64,000 nucleotides of DNA from Mesorhizobium sp. LMG 17147 (GCF_024297145.1 NZ_JANCTC010000007.1:124001-188000); one strand, 5' to 3'. Counted from the first letter of the stretch, positions 18,217 through 28,039 are shown. The notes: generated from the letters alone by a model not told the origin. Numbers and translations: made by a program.

Positions 18217-19512
18217 TCAATGTTTGGTCTCCGGCCCGGCGATCGGGCCTCTGCCGCTGGCCTTGTCTTTTTCGAGCACTGCTTCGGTGATCGAATTCGG
18301 CAGCCGTCGCGGCTTTTCGATCAGCCCGAGCACCGGCATGGCGATGATGAAGAACGCGAAATAGTAAAGCGTCGCCAGTTGGGACATGACGACGTATGCG
18401 CCTTCCGCCGGCCGGGAGCCGAGCCAGCCGAGAAAGAGGGCATTGGCAACGAATAGCCAGAAGAGCACCCTGTACCAGGGGCGATAGACCGCCGAGCGCA
18501 CTTTCGAGGTGTCGAGCCACGGCACAAGGAACAGCACCGCGATCGAGCCGAACATCGCGAGCACGCCGCCGAGCTTGGAATCGATCGGCCCGATATTGAA
18601 CGTGATGGCCCGCAGGATCGCGTAGAACGGCAGGAAGTACCATTCCGGCACGATGTGGGCCGGCGTCTTCAGCGGATTGGCGATGCTGTTGTTGTCTGGA
18701 TGGCCGAGATAGTTCGGCAAGTAGAAGACGAAGTAGGCGAAGAAGAACAGGAACACGAGGATGCCGAAGGCATCTTTGACGGTCGCATAGGGCGTGAAGT
18801 CCACGACATCGGTTTTCGATTTGACCTCGATGCCGGTCGGATTGTTCTGGCCGACGACGTGAAGCGCCCAGATATGCAAGGTCACCACGCCCGCAAGCAC
18901 AAATGGCAGCAGGTAATGCAGCGCAAAGAAGCGGTTCAGCGTCGGATTATCGACCGCGAAGCCGCCGAGCAAAAGCTGCTGGAGCCAGTCGCCGATCAGT
19001 GGGACGGCCGTGAAGAAGTTGGTGATGACAGTAGCGCCCCAGAACGACATCTGTCCCCAAGGCAGCACGTAGCCCATGAAGGCCGTCGCCATCATCAGCA
19101 GGAGGTTGGTGCAACCGAGCACCCACAGCAGCTCACGCGGCGCCTTGTACGAACCATAGTAGAGCCCGCGGCAGATATGGATGTAGACGGCAATGAAGAA
19201 GAACGACGCGCCGTTGGAATGGAGATAGCGCAGCAGCCAGCCCGAATTCACGTCGCGCATGATCTTCTCGACCGAATTGAAGGCCAGCCCCGTATCAGGA
19301 GCGTAATGCATCGCCAGCACGATGCCGGTCAGGATCTGTGAAACCAGCATGATCGTGAGAATGCCGCCGAACGTATAGGCGTAGTTCAGGTTGCGCGGGA
19401 CGGGATAGACGATGAAGCTGTCATAGACCAGCCGCGGCAGCGGCAGGCGGGCGTCGAGCCAACGTTCGATTCTGGTTTTGGGCGTATAGGTCGAGTATTT
19501 GTCGCCGCTCAT
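18217..19512 (-). CDS. petB: Ubiquinol-cytochrome c reductase cytochrome b
   Basis: 431 residues, full-length alphaproteobacterial cytochrome b. It has the haem-ligating His pairs in [17 protein letters not shown] and [16 protein letters not shown], the Qo-site PEWY ([15 protein letters not shown]) and eight membrane helices. It catalyses quinol oxidation in the bc1 complex. It follows the Rieske gene by 15 bp. The usual third gene, cytochrome c1, is absent: the next gene is the MscS-type channel. The complex would therefore need cytochrome c1 from elsewhere or use another acceptor. Confidence 0.95.
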   Translation of the reverse strand: MSGDKYSTYTPKTRIERWLDARLPLPRLVYDSFIVYPVPRNLNYAYTFGGILTIMLVSQILTGIVLAMHYAPDTGLAFNSVEKIMRDVNSGWLLRYLHSNGASFFFIAVYIHICRGLYYGSYKAPRELLWVLGCTNLLLMMATAFMGYVLPWGQMSFWGATVITNFFTAVPLIGDWLQQLLLGGFAVDNPTLNRFFALHYLLPFVLAGVVTLHIWALHVVGQNNPTGIEVKSKTDVVDFTPYATVKDAFGILVFLFFFAYFVFYLPNYLGHPDNNSIANPLKTPAHIVPEWYFLPFYAILRAITFNIGPIDSKLGGVLAMFGSIAVLFLVPWLDTSKVRSAVYRPWYRVLFWLFVANALFLGWLGSRPAEGAYVVMSQLATLYYFAFFIIAMPVLGLIEKPRRLPNSITEAVLEKDKASGRGPIAGPETKH

Positions 19513-19527
19513 CGAAAGCCCTCTGCC

Positions 19528-20004
19528 TCAGCCGATACGGATCTTGGTGTCGGAGACGAATTGGAACACCGGTACCGCCATGTTCTCGGGTGCCGGCCCC
19601 TTCCGGATGCGGCCGGCGGTGTCGTATTGCGAACCATGGCAGGAGCAGAACCAGCCGCCGAAATCGCCTTCCTGACCACGCGGGATGCAGCCGAGATGGG
19701 TGCAGACCTGGATCATCACTACCCAGGCTTCCTTGCCCGGCGTGGTTCGATTGGCATCGGTCGCCGGCGCATCGGCCGGCAGGTTGGCATTGCGGGCGAT
19801 TGGATCCTTGAGCTCGGCGAGACTGACCGCCTCGGCGTCCTTCCTCTCTTTTTCGGAGCGGTTGCGTACGACCACCGGCTTGCCATGCCAGTCGACGATC
19901 AGCGACGTTCCCGGCGTCAGCGATGAGACGTCGACCTCGATCGCGGCGGGCGCTTCGACGCGCAATGTGTGCTCGGCTGTGGAGGTTTCGGAAAGGTCGG
20001 CCAT
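19528..20004 (-). CDS. petA: Rieske iron-sulfur protein lacking the N-terminal membrane anchor
   Basis: 158 residues from ATG 20004, which has AGGAG upstream. The [2Fe-2S] motifs CTHLGC and CSCHGSQYD are intact, followed by GPAPENM and FVSDTKIRIG as in bc1 Rieske subunits. Normal relatives begin with a twin-arginine motif and one transmembrane helix; here the start leads straight into a polar stretch and IEVDVSSLTPG. The frame is open upstream to 20160 but encodes no hydrophobic helix. The protein should be soluble unless anchored by another factor. It heads the petA-petB-mscS run. Confidence 0.9.
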   Translation of the reverse strand: MADLSETSTAEHTLRVEAPAAIEVDVSSLTPGTSLIVDWHGKPVVVRNRSEKERKDAEAVSLAELKDPIARNANLPADAPATDANRTTPGKEAWVVMIQVCTHLGCIPRGQEGDFGGWFCSCHGSQYDTAGRIRKGPAPENMAVPVFQFVSDTKIRIG

Positions 20005-20457
20005 GGTGGCGACTCCTGTTGCTGGAAGCTGCGTCATCGAGTTGGTGGCAATCGAGCAAAAGCAGGCCACGGCTTTCGCCTTTCCAGTCTGCTCATATCG
20101 CCCGAAATATGCCGGCCGTGGCCGGGTGTGAGCCATCGTGCCAACGGCGCGCGCGTCCAATACTTTCGTTTAGGATTTCCTGAGCGAAGGACTGGCCGGG
20201 CTGGCGATGATGCCATCATGGAAGGTTCTGGATTCCTCCCAATAACCGTTGGCCACTGAGCTGGGATTTGCCCCGGCATTGCGCACGGCGATCCCAAACT
20301 TCAGCCCGACCATACCTCGGCATAGGCACGTCTAGCTGTCGGTGTCGTAGTCGCCGTCCCCGCCAGGTGCGAGTTCTTGGAGCGGTTGTCTCGCGTGGCA
20401 GGTTTTCCGCCCGGCGACGACCAGCGCGATTCAATCGGGTTCAGAAAAGGGAAAGCG
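20005..20457. other. Divergent intergenic region, petA / GST
   Basis: 453 bp between the leftward Rieske gene and the rightward glutathione S-transferase gene. It must hold both promoters. It contains the 15-base motif at 20160-20174 shared with 13509-13523. No gene was recognised. Confidence 0.5.
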
Positions 20458-21042
20458 GTGAAACTCTACTACAGCCCTCTCGCGTGCAGCCTGGCCGACC
20501 ACATCGCGCTGGAGGAGGCTGGTGCATCCTTCGAGCGCGAAACCGTCAATCTCAAAACCAAGCGGACGGCGTCCGGGGATGATTTCACCACCGTGACGCG
20601 CAAGGGCTATGTTCCAGCCCTCGTGCTGGATAGCGGCGAGACGCTGACGGAAAACATCGCCGTCCTCGATTGGCTCGCGTCGCGGTACCCGGCACTGGGA
20701 GTGGAAGGGCCTTTGGGCCGTACGCGCGTTCTCGAAGCGCTGACCTATGTCTCGACTGAAATACATCGAAGCTTCAAGCCGATGTGGCACCAAAGCAGCG
20801 ATGCTGAAAAGGCCAAGGCGAGCGCGACGATTACGAGCCAACTCGAGTTCCTCGCAGACGGGCTCAAGACCGACTATCTGTTCGGCGACAAACCCAGCGT
20901 CGCGGATTTTTATCTTTTCGTAATGCTGCTTTGGGCGGCGCGCTTCCACGTCCCTGTTCCCGCGCCTTTGCAAGCCCTTCGCGCCCGAATGGCTGCCCGA
21001 CCGGCTGTGCGCATCGCAATGGATCGTGAGGGCCTCGTCTGA
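20458..21042 (+). CDS. Glutathione S-transferase
   Basis: 194 residues from GTG 20458, preceded by AAAAGGGAAA; the frame is open to 20377, but the GST fold begins directly with KLYYSPLACSLADHIALEEA. The thioredoxin-like half has the GSH-binding VPALVLDSGETLTENIAVLDW, and the helical half has the N-capping SVADFYLFVMLLWA. It is shorter than the usual 200-210 residues at both ends but complete. It likely conjugates glutathione to electrophiles in the cytoplasm. Confidence 0.88.
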   Translation: MKLYYSPLACSLADHIALEEAGASFERETVNLKTKRTASGDDFTTVTRKGYVPALVLDSGETLTENIAVLDWLASRYPALGVEGPLGRTRVLEALTYVSTEIHRSFKPMWHQSSDAEKAKASATITSQLEFLADGLKTDYLFGDKPSVADFYLFVMLLWAARFHVPVPAPLQALRARMAARPAVRIAMDREGLV

Positions 21043-21116
21043 AGCCGGGGTGGCCCGAGCATAAGATCAGACGCAACATTTCCCTCTCTCCCCACAGAAG
21101 ATCAGGAGTCATTCTC

Positions 21117-21302
21117 ATGCTGCCGTTTCTGCGGATGCTACATCCAGCCGCTTCCAAGCGCGGGGACGGTCTACATCTCGAATTTCTCCGAAGGGAAATC
21201 GAGGAAACGCTGGACCTTACTGACATTCCGTCAGAACTCGCCGCACTGCCCCCGGGCCGAGTGGTTGCAATACTGGATTCGGCGCAGTCACCATCGAAAT
21301 AA
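21117..21302 (+). CDS. Small hypothetical protein
   Basis: 61 codons starting 13 bases after an AGGAG and 74 bp after the GST stop. Composition is mixed, with no signal peptide, membrane helix or known motif; a central acidic stretch (REIEETLDLTDIP) may be helical. The ribosome-binding site and position support translation, but no family was recognised. Confidence 0.4.
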   Translation: MLPFLRMLHPAASKRGDGLHLEFLRREIEETLDLTDIPSELAALPPGRVVAILDSAQSPSK

Positions 21303-21639
21303 GCGCAATATTTCCTGTTGGCCAATGGGGCGGTTTAGTCGTTCCCGCTTGTTGGTCATCATAGAGCTTCATCATGAATGCGAGTAAGGCTCCCGACACG
21401 GTCGATCATCGCCGCCGGCGCATTGTCGGTGCGACAGCAATGACGTTCGCCGCCACGATCAGGCAAGCTGAGTGAGCTGCCGATACCTGCGCTGGATGGG
21501 CGGCGAGGACATGACGTTTGCGAGCTGACATCGAGGTGCGGCCCTGGTCCCACATCGACGTTGCGCTTGACTCGTCCATATTATTGGTAATAAATCATAC
21601 ATATTGCCTTCAAAAAAGACGGCAGGTCTGGGAGGACCG
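21303..21639. promoter_or_regulatory. Upstream region of the aldose operon, with palindrome
   Basis: 337 bp without a gene. At 21581-21593 TTATT-GGT-AATAA is a perfect inverted repeat, 47 bp before the dehydratase start, in an AT-rich patch that contrasts with its surroundings. FCD/FadR-type GntR regulators bind short palindromes of this kind, and one (27233-28039) is encoded in the operon, so this is its likely operator. Confidence 0.45.
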
Positions 21640-22812
21640 ATGAAAATCACGGCCATCAAGGCGCGCGTCTGCAATGCGGAAATGCGCAACTGGGTCTTCG
21701 TTCGGGTCGAAACCGACGAGCCCGGGCTGTTTGGCTGGGGTGAGGCGACGCTGGAATGGAAGACCCGAGCCGTCGTTGGGGCGCTTCAGGATCTTGAGGC
21801 CCTGCTCGTCGGGCAAGATCCGCGCAACGTGGAGCAGTGCTACCAGATACTTACGCGCCACGGCTTTTGGCGTCTTGGCGTCGAGGGAATGTCTGCCGTC
21901 AGCGGCATCGAGATCGCGCTCTGGGACATCCTGGGCAAGTCATTGGGCGTCCCCGTTTGGCGCCTTCTGGGCGGCCAGGTCCGCGACTATCTGCGCACCT
22001 ACACGCATCTCGGCCTCGGGGAGATGAAGGCGGTCTATGAGACCGGATCCGCGGATGCCATCGTGGAACGCGGACGCATCGTGACGCAAGCAGGCTACGA
22101 TGCGGTCAAGGTCGTCTGCGTTCCCTACACCCACTACGTATCGCCCGCCAAGGCAGTCGACTCCGTTGCCAATATGGTTGGCTCGCTTCGCGAGGCGGTG
22201 GGCCCGGATATCGACATCATGGTCGATTTCCACGGACGCCCTGCATCGGTTAACGCGGCGATGGATTATCTCAAGGCAATCGAGCCGGCCCGCATCATGT
22301 TCGCGGAAGAGCCCGTTCCACCCGAAGATGTTGCCGGACTGGCGCATATCACCGCGCGATCAGCCGTGCCGATCGCCTCCGGCGAGCGGCTGATCGGACG
22401 CCGCGAATTTACGCACTCGATCGCAGTCCGCGCCTTCAACATTGCCCAGCCTGATATTTGCCACACTGGCGGTCTGCTCGAGACGAAGAAGATCGCGGCC
22501 ATGGCGGAAACCGCAGGCATCGGCCTTGCGCCGCACAACCCGCTTGGTCCGATCGCCGGTGTGGCTGCTCTTCATTTCGGCATATCGACGCCGAACGTTG
22601 TCATTCAGGAGGAGATGTCCGGTGCCGTCGCCTGGTATGACGACGTCGTCACCTGGCCAATTCAGCGTAAACCAGGCCGCTGGGATCTGCCCGAACTGCC
22701 GGGCCTTGGCGTCACCGTCAATGAGGACGTGATCGCGCGCCACCCCTTCAAGCAGGAAGTGCTGCATGCCCGTAATGCCGTCATGCCGGACGGCACCGTG
22801 GTCGACTGGTGA
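21640..22812 (+). CDS. Enolase-superfamily sugar-acid dehydratase (galactonate dehydratase-like)
   Basis: 390 residues from ATG 21640 (GGGAGGACCG upstream). It is a mandelate racemase/muconate lactonizing fold: capping domain, then barrel with metal ligands in MVDFHGR (Asp196; His198 is the second-strand His), FAEEPVPPED and ASGERL, and catalytic His in APHNPLGP. This set matches the GalD/mannonate-type dehydratases that turn an aldonate into its 2-keto-3-deoxy acid. First gene of a compact operon running to 28920 with an AraFGH-like transporter. Confidence 0.88.
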   Translation: MKITAIKARVCNAEMRNWVFVRVETDEPGLFGWGEATLEWKTRAVVGALQDLEALLVGQDPRNVEQCYQILTRHGFWRLGVEGMSAVSGIEIALWDILGKSLGVPVWRLLGGQVRDYLRTYTHLGLGEMKAVYETGSADAIVERGRIVTQAGYDAVKVVCVPYTHYVSPAKAVDSVANMVGSLREAVGPDIDIMVDFHGRPASVNAAMDYLKAIEPARIMFAEEPVPPEDVAGLAHITARSAVPIASGERLIGRREFTHSIAVRAFNIAQPDICHTGGLLETKKIAAMAETAGIGLAPHNPLGPIAGVAALHFGISTPNVVIQEEMSGAVAWYDDVVTWPIQRKPGRWDLPELPGLGVTVNEDVIARHPFKQEVLHARNAVMPDGTVVDW

Positions 22813-23594
22813 ATGCGATGGCAGGCCGGCTGCAAGGAAAGATCGCAATCGTCACGGGAGCGGGCCAGGGCATTGGTGCCGCCACCGCCCGCGCCTTTGC
22901 GATGCATGGGGCAAAGACCGTTATTGCCGAACTGAATGCGGCAAGCGGGAAAGCGATCGCCGACGAACTGCTGGCACAAGGCGCGGACGCTCTGTTCGTC
23001 GAGACTGACGTCACCGACGCATCCGCAGTCGCGGACATGGTCGCGCGGACGATCACGGCCTATGGTGGCGTCGACATTCTGGTCAACAATGCCGGTGCCA
23101 ACGTCTTCTACGAACCATTGATGATGCCGGATGAGGAATGGGAGCGCTGCCTCAAGCTCGACCTCCAGGCCGCGTGGTTCTGCGCCAAGGCGGTTTTGCC
23201 GACGATGTTGGCGAAGGGCTCGGGGTCCATCGTCAACATAGCGAGCTGTCACGCCTTCCAGATCATTCCCCATACGTTCCCGTACCCGGTCGCCAAGCAT
23301 GCACTTTTGGGCCTGACCCGTTCGCTGGCCATCGAATACGCCGCACGCGGTATCCGCGTGAACGCGATCGCCCCCGGCTATATCGAGACGCCGATCGCGG
23401 ACGCCTACTGGAACACATTCCCGAACCCCGCCGAGGAGAAGCGGCGAGCCTACGACCTCCATCCGCCCAAGCGCATCGGTCGGCCGGACGAGGTTGCAAT
23501 GACGGCGGTTTTCCTCGCTTCGGACGAAGCGCCGTTCATAAATGCCGAGACGATCACCATCGATGGTGGGCGCTCGGTTCTCTACCACGACTAG
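22809..23594 (+). CDS. Short-chain dehydrogenase/reductase of the aldose operon
   Basis: 261 residues. GTG 22809 overlaps the previous stop as GTGA; ATG 22818 is an alternative. Motifs: TGAGQGIG, NNAGAN, active-site Ser in NIASCHAF, YxxxK in YPVAK and C-terminal TITIDGGRSVLYHD. IAELN after beta-2 suggests NAD. In this operon it probably oxidises the aldose to its lactone or a later deoxy-keto acid. Confidence 0.9.
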   Translation: MNAMAGRLQGKIAIVTGAGQGIGAATARAFAMHGAKTVIAELNAASGKAIADELLAQGADALFVETDVTDASAVADMVARTITAYGGVDILVNNAGANVFYEPLMMPDEEWERCLKLDLQAAWFCAKAVLPTMLAKGSGSIVNIASCHAFQIIPHTFPYPVAKHALLGLTRSLAIEYAARGIRVNAIAPGYIETPIADAYWNTFPNPAEEKRRAYDLHPPKRIGRPDEVAMTAVFLASDEAPFINAETITIDGGRSVLYHD

Positions 23595-23626
23595 CAACCA
23601 CAAAAGAGCTCTCAGGGAGGATCTTC

Positions 23627-24610
23627 ATGAAAACCACAACAAAGGCTTTGGCGACATTTGCGGTACTGGCTGCCGGACTGATGAGTGGTGCAGCAAGCGC
23701 AGACGAAATCAAGATCGGCTACATCAACAAGATGGGAGACCACCCATGGTTTGTCGCCGAAGTTGGCGGCGCCAGGAAAGCGGCTGAGGCGGCGGGGGCC
23801 GCGTTCGTGTCGCAGGACGTCCAGTTCGACGCCAATTTGACGATCACGACCTTCGATACGATGGTCGGCGATGGTGTGAAAGGCATCGCCATCGTCGTCC
23901 CCGACAAGGCGCTGGGACCGGTCATCGCGGAGAAAGCAAAGGCCGCAAAAATTCCCTTGGTGGCGGTCGACGACGACATCTACTACCAGGATGGCACCCA
24001 GGTCCCCTATGTCGGCATGAATGCCTACAACATCGGTGCGCGGGTGGGCGAAGAGCTCGCCAAGCTCTACAAGGCCGACGGCTGGGCGGGCAAAGAGGTG
24101 CGCATTGCCTCGATCGAGGACCGCAAGGCCGATACCTGCATGCAGCGCAATAAGGGCGCGGAGGAAGCGTTCCTGAAGGCGGTGCCCGATTTCAAGCCCG
24201 GGAATATCGTGCGCGTCCCCTACGACAACACGATGGTCAACGCCATCGACGTGATGACCACCACATTGACGGCCAATCCCAGCGTCACGAACTGGATATT
24301 CTACTCATGCAACGATGATGGCGTGCTGGGTGGTGCGCGAGCACTGGAGAATGCCGGCTATACCGCAGACCAGGGCATGGGGATAGGCATCGACGGGAGC
24401 CGCGCCTGCGACGCCTTCGGATCAGGAAAGCCCTCGGCATTCCGTGGGACTATGTGGCTCAATTCGGAAAATCACGGCGCGCTTGCGGTGAAGATTCTCT
24501 TGGCCTCGATCAAGGATGGAACGAAGCTGCCGGTTCAATCCTTCACCGACCCGGAATACATCACCGCCGATAATTTTGCGTCGGACTACAAAGCCAAGCT
24601 CTGCCACTGA
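23627..24610 (+). CDS. Sugar ABC transporter substrate-binding protein (AraF-like)
   Basis: 327 residues from ATG 23627 with AGGGAGG upstream; the open frame extends far upstream but that part is a shadow of the SDR gene. Signal peptide (KALATFAVLAAGLMSG, ASADE cleavage), then a type I periplasmic-binding fold with features of the E. coli L-arabinose-binding protein: LKAAK-type hinge IPLVAVDDDIYYQDG, CNDDGVLGGARALENAGY, GIGIDGSRACDAF. It would deliver an aldopentose or hexose to the permease at 26235. Confidence 0.9.
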   Translation: MKTTTKALATFAVLAAGLMSGAASADEIKIGYINKMGDHPWFVAEVGGARKAAEAAGAAFVSQDVQFDANLTITTFDTMVGDGVKGIAIVVPDKALGPVIAEKAKAAKIPLVAVDDDIYYQDGTQVPYVGMNAYNIGARVGEELAKLYKADGWAGKEVRIASIEDRKADTCMQRNKGAEEAFLKAVPDFKPGNIVRVPYDNTMVNAIDVMTTTLTANPSVTNWIFYSCNDDGVLGGARALENAGYTADQGMGIGIDGSRACDAFGSGKPSAFRGTMWLNSENHGALAVKILLASIKDGTKLPVQSFTDPEYITADNFASDYKAKLCH

Positions 24611-24619
24611 GCCGGCTAC

Positions 24620-24647
24620 GCGTCATGCGCCGCAGGGCGCGTGACGC
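24620..24647. terminator. Stem-loop after the AraF-like gene
   Basis: GCGTCATGCGCC and GGCGCGTGACGC form a 12-bp stem with one G-T pair around loop GCAG, nine bases after the stop, followed by TCTTT. It can act as a partial terminator or 3' stabiliser that keeps the binding protein in excess over the transporter. Confidence 0.65.
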
Positions 24648-24717
24648 TCTTTGGGCCGGCAGGTTGTCAGCGCGCACACGCCACCGACACGGGATCGATC
24701 CTCGGGAGTGAGCTTTG

Positions 24718-26238
24718 ATGCAATCGGATTTCTTCTCGCTCGATAGGATATCCAAACGCTTCGGCGTCGTGCAGGCGCTCGACAACGTCTCGATTGCCTT
24801 TCGGCCGGGAGAGGTGCTCGCCCTGGTTGGCGAGAATGGGGCCGGCAAATCGACGATGATGCGAATTCTCGAGGGCGTGTTCGAGCCCGACAGCGGCACT
24901 GTGCGGCACGGTTCCACGCCGATCGTTTTCAGCGAACCGCGCGACAGCCACAGAGCCGGAATACGCGTCATCCATCAGGAGCCGGAGATCGTTCCGAACC
25001 TGACCGTGGCCGAGAACATTTTCGTTGGGGAACTGCCGCGGCTGGCAGGCGTCCTGCTCGACTGGCACAGGCTGGAGGAGCAGACCGATAAAGTGCTTGC
25101 GACCTTCGGCATGCAACAGGATATGCGGCCGCGGCAACTCTGCAGCACGCTCGGTCCGGCGCAGCGTCAGATGATCGAAATCATGCGCGCAATACATGCC
25201 GGCGGCCAGTTGATCGCATTCGACGAGCCGACCTCGTCACTGACCGACGACGAAGCGCGCCGTCTGTTTTCAGTAATCCGCCGGCTGCGCGAAGAGGGCA
25301 CTTCGATCGTCTACATCTCTCACCGGCTGAACGAAATCATCGACCTAGCAGACCGCGTTGTCGTTTTGCGGGACGGCCGGCTGGTCGATGATTCCCCCGC
25401 TGCCGGTGCCAGCGAGCAGACCATAGCCAAGCTCATGGTCGGCCGCGACATCGCCGATCTGTTTACGCGCGAGACGTGGCAATCGGGAAAACCGTTGCTG
25501 GAGGTGACGGGCCTGACCACCAACCGCGTCACCGATGTGAGCCTCACGGTCCGCCGCGGTGAGGTGCTCGGCATCGCCGGCCTTATGGGGGCGGGCCGAT
25601 CCGAACTGGCGAAGGCGATCGTCGGCTATGATCGGCGCCTCGGCGGAACCATAACGATGAATGGCGTGCCCGTTGGCCCTAACAGCCCGCATGCCGCGAT
25701 CGTGGCGGGCATCGGCTTCGCCCCGGAAGACCGCAAGCACGAAGCCCTGCTGCTGTTCCGCAGCATTCTTGACAACGCTTCGCTTTGCGTGCCCGACAGG
25801 ACGTCGACCTTCGGCTTCTTCAACCGGCGCAAGGCGCTGGAGATTGTCTCACCGCTCGCAGCAAAGATGTCGATCAAGGCGCCTAACCTCGACGAACAGG
25901 TTTCGAAACTGTCGGGCGGCAACCAACAGAAGGTCGTTCTCGCGCGCTGGCTTGCGCGGCAGCCGATGCTTCTCATCCTCGACGAACCGACCCGCGGCAT
26001 CGACATCGGCGCCAAGGCGGAAATCTATCGCCTGATCGATGAACTCGCCGCCGGCGGCATCGGCATAATCCTGATTTCCTCGGAAATGCCGGAACTGATC
26101 GGGCTCGCCGACAGGGTGCTCGTCATGGCTGGAGGCCGGATCACCGCCGAACTTTCCCGCCCCGACATCGACGAGGCCACGATCCTGAAACACGCAATGC
26201 CGCAATCTGTACCATCGCTCGGAGGACAAATTCAGTGA
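24718..26238 (+). CDS. Sugar ABC transporter ATPase, two NBDs (AraG/MglA type)
   Basis: 506 residues from ATG 24718 (TTG 24715 also in frame). N-terminal NBD: Walker A GENGAGKST, Walker B LIAFDEPTSSL; its signature is the divergent LGPAQRQMIEI. C-terminal NBD: degenerate Walker A GLMGAGRSELA, signature LSGGNQQKVVLARW, Walker B LLILDEPTRGIDIGA. This is the CUT2 sugar-transporter architecture. Its stop overlaps the permease start. Confidence 0.95.
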   Translation: MQSDFFSLDRISKRFGVVQALDNVSIAFRPGEVLALVGENGAGKSTMMRILEGVFEPDSGTVRHGSTPIVFSEPRDSHRAGIRVIHQEPEIVPNLTVAENIFVGELPRLAGVLLDWHRLEEQTDKVLATFGMQQDMRPRQLCSTLGPAQRQMIEIMRAIHAGGQLIAFDEPTSSLTDDEARRLFSVIRRLREEGTSIVYISHRLNEIIDLADRVVVLRDGRLVDDSPAAGASEQTIAKLMVGRDIADLFTRETWQSGKPLLEVTGLTTNRVTDVSLTVRRGEVLGIAGLMGAGRSELAKAIVGYDRRLGGTITMNGVPVGPNSPHAAIVAGIGFAPEDRKHEALLLFRSILDNASLCVPDRTSTFGFFNRRKALEIVSPLAAKMSIKAPNLDEQVSKLSGGNQQKVVLARWLARQPMLLILDEPTRGIDIGAKAEIYRLIDELAAGGIGIILISSEMPELIGLADRVLVMAGGRITAELSRPDIDEATILKHAMPQSVPSLGGQIQ

Positions 26239-27236
26239 ACAGCCTTGAGCTCAGGACAGCAACAGCACAAACCGACAAAAGGCGCGCGTCCTTGCGCATC
26301 GCGGAGCGCATCGGCATTCACAACATAAGCCTACTGGTTGCTCTCGCCATCCTCGTGCTCATCTTCGGCACGATCAGAGGCGATGTGTTCTTCTCCAGCC
26401 GAAACCTGCTGAACATCGGCCTCGGCATCACCATCCTGGGCGTTCTGGCGATGAGCCAGACGGTGGTCATTGTCGCGGGCGGACTTGATATCGCCGTTGG
26501 CGCAATTGTTGGTCTGACCACTGTATCGACGGCAATGGCCATCCAGTCGACGGGCTCGCCTGCGGTGGGCATTGTTGCCGGCCTGGTCCTGGGCGGTCTT
26601 GCGGGTCTTGTGAACGGCATCATCATCACCTATGGGCGGGTCAACGCAGTCATCGCGACTCTCGGTACGATGGCGATCTTCCGCGGCATCGCATTCATCA
26701 TGTCCGATGGGCAATCGATCGCGATCTTCAGCGACACGTTCCGCTTCATCGGGATCGGACGAATCCTCGGCCTGCCTCTGCTGATCTGGATTCTTTTGCT
26801 GACCGCGATCGTGTTCCATCTCTTCCTTGCCCGCTCGATCGTTGGGCGTAACATCTATGCCCTGGGCGGCAATCCCGTTGTAGCGCGCTTCTCCGGCATC
26901 AACATCAACCGCTACCGCGTCGGCATCTACATCATGAGTGGCGTGGCGGCCGGATTGGCCGGGATTCTGTTGGCTGCCCGTACCGGCTCGGGGCAGCCCG
27001 TATCCGGTTCCCAAGGTCTGGAACTCGAGGCCATCACAGCGGCCGTGCTGGGTGGCTGCGCCTTGCAGGGCGGGAAGGGTACGATCATCGGCGCGCTGCT
27101 GGGCGTCGCCATCATTGGCGTCCTCAACAACGGGATGATACTGACGTCCGTGCCAACCTTCTATCAGTTGCTTGCCAAGGGCTCGCTGCTGATACTTGCT
27201 GTGGTAATTGCCGAGTACCACTTGAACAGGACATGA
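26235..27236 (+). CDS. Sugar ABC transporter permease (AraH/RbsC type)
   Basis: 333 residues from GTG 26235, overlapping the ATPase stop (GTGA). About nine or ten membrane helices with CUT2 permease motifs GGLDIAVGAIVGLT, GLVNGIIITYGRVNAVIATLG and GSQGLELEAITAAVLGGCAL. Forms the transmembrane channel for the AraF/AraG-like proteins. Its stop overlaps the regulator start (ATGA). Confidence 0.95.
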   Translation: MNSLELRTATAQTDKRRASLRIAERIGIHNISLLVALAILVLIFGTIRGDVFFSSRNLLNIGLGITILGVLAMSQTVVIVAGGLDIAVGAIVGLTTVSTAMAIQSTGSPAVGIVAGLVLGGLAGLVNGIIITYGRVNAVIATLGTMAIFRGIAFIMSDGQSIAIFSDTFRFIGIGRILGLPLLIWILLLTAIVFHLFLARSIVGRNIYALGGNPVVARFSGININRYRVGIYIMSGVAAGLAGILLAARTGSGQPVSGSQGLELEAITAAVLGGCALQGGKGTIIGALLGVAIIGVLNNGMILTSVPTFYQLLAKGSLLILAVVIAEYHLNRT

Positions 27237-28039
27237 CGATGGACGCGGCGATCGCTTCGACTGGCCAGGGCAAGCAGGACATTCCTGCCGCAGATGGCAC
27301 CACGTCATCGCTCAAGGATCGCATCGCACGCGATCTAGGACAGCGCATCCTCGCCGGTTCCTACGCGCAGCATTCCGTGCTGCCAACGGAAGCCGAACTT
27401 TGCGTCATCTACGGGGCGAGCCGCACTGCACTTCGCGATGCTCTTCTGACGCTTTCGGCGAAAGGATTGATCGAGGCACGCAAGCGGGCCGGGACGCGTG
27501 TACGCGCGTCGAGCGAATGGAACCGGCTGGATGCACAGGTTCTGGAATGGATGCGCGATATCGAGCCCGATCTCGATTTCGTCCGCGGATTGATCGAGGC
27601 GCGACTGGTCATTGAACCCGCTGCCGCCCAACTTGCGGCCAAGATGGCGACGTCAGGCGATCTCGCAGTCATCGAAGCGGCCTATGAAGCCATGCGCATT
27701 GCTCCGCAGGACGATCTCGCTGCGTGTCTCGATGCCGACGTCAGGTTTCATACCGCCATTCTTCGTGCCAGCCGCAACCCGGTGTTCGCCAATCTCGGCA
27801 ATATGCTTGCGGCCGCTCTCAGCTTCTCCTTCCGCTTGACCACATCGGCCACCGCCAATTACCAGCAGACGCTCAGCGCGCATGGCGACGTGCTGGAGGC
27901 AATTAGGATGCGCAGGGCCGACGACGCTCACGATCAGATGAGGGCGCTCATCGGGATCGCGTCGAACGACCTTCTTGCAGTGGCTCGCAAAGGCCGCCGT
28001 CAACAGCCGATCGCCGCTGCCAAGGCCGATACCGTCTGA
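27233..28039 (+). CDS. FadR-subfamily GntR regulator of the aldose operon
   Basis: 268 residues. N-terminal winged helix (LPTEAELCVIYGASRTALRD, then LSAKGLIEARKRAGTRV) and C-terminal FCD domain with metal-binding pattern DVRFHTAILRASRNP and SAHGDVLEAI. Start ATG 27233 overlaps the permease stop. Being encoded inside the operon, it most likely represses it and is released by a sugar acid; the palindrome at 21581-21593 is a candidate operator. Confidence 0.92.
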   Translation: MTMDAAIASTGQGKQDIPAADGTTSSLKDRIARDLGQRILAGSYAQHSVLPTEAELCVIYGASRTALRDALLTLSAKGLIEARKRAGTRVRASSEWNRLDAQVLEWMRDIEPDLDFVRGLIEARLVIEPAAAQLAAKMATSGDLAVIEAAYEAMRIAPQDDLAACLDADVRFHTAILRASRNPVFANLGNMLAAALSFSFRLTTSATANYQQTLSAHGDVLEAIRMRRADDAHDQMRALIGIASNDLLAVARKGRRQQPIAAAKADTV

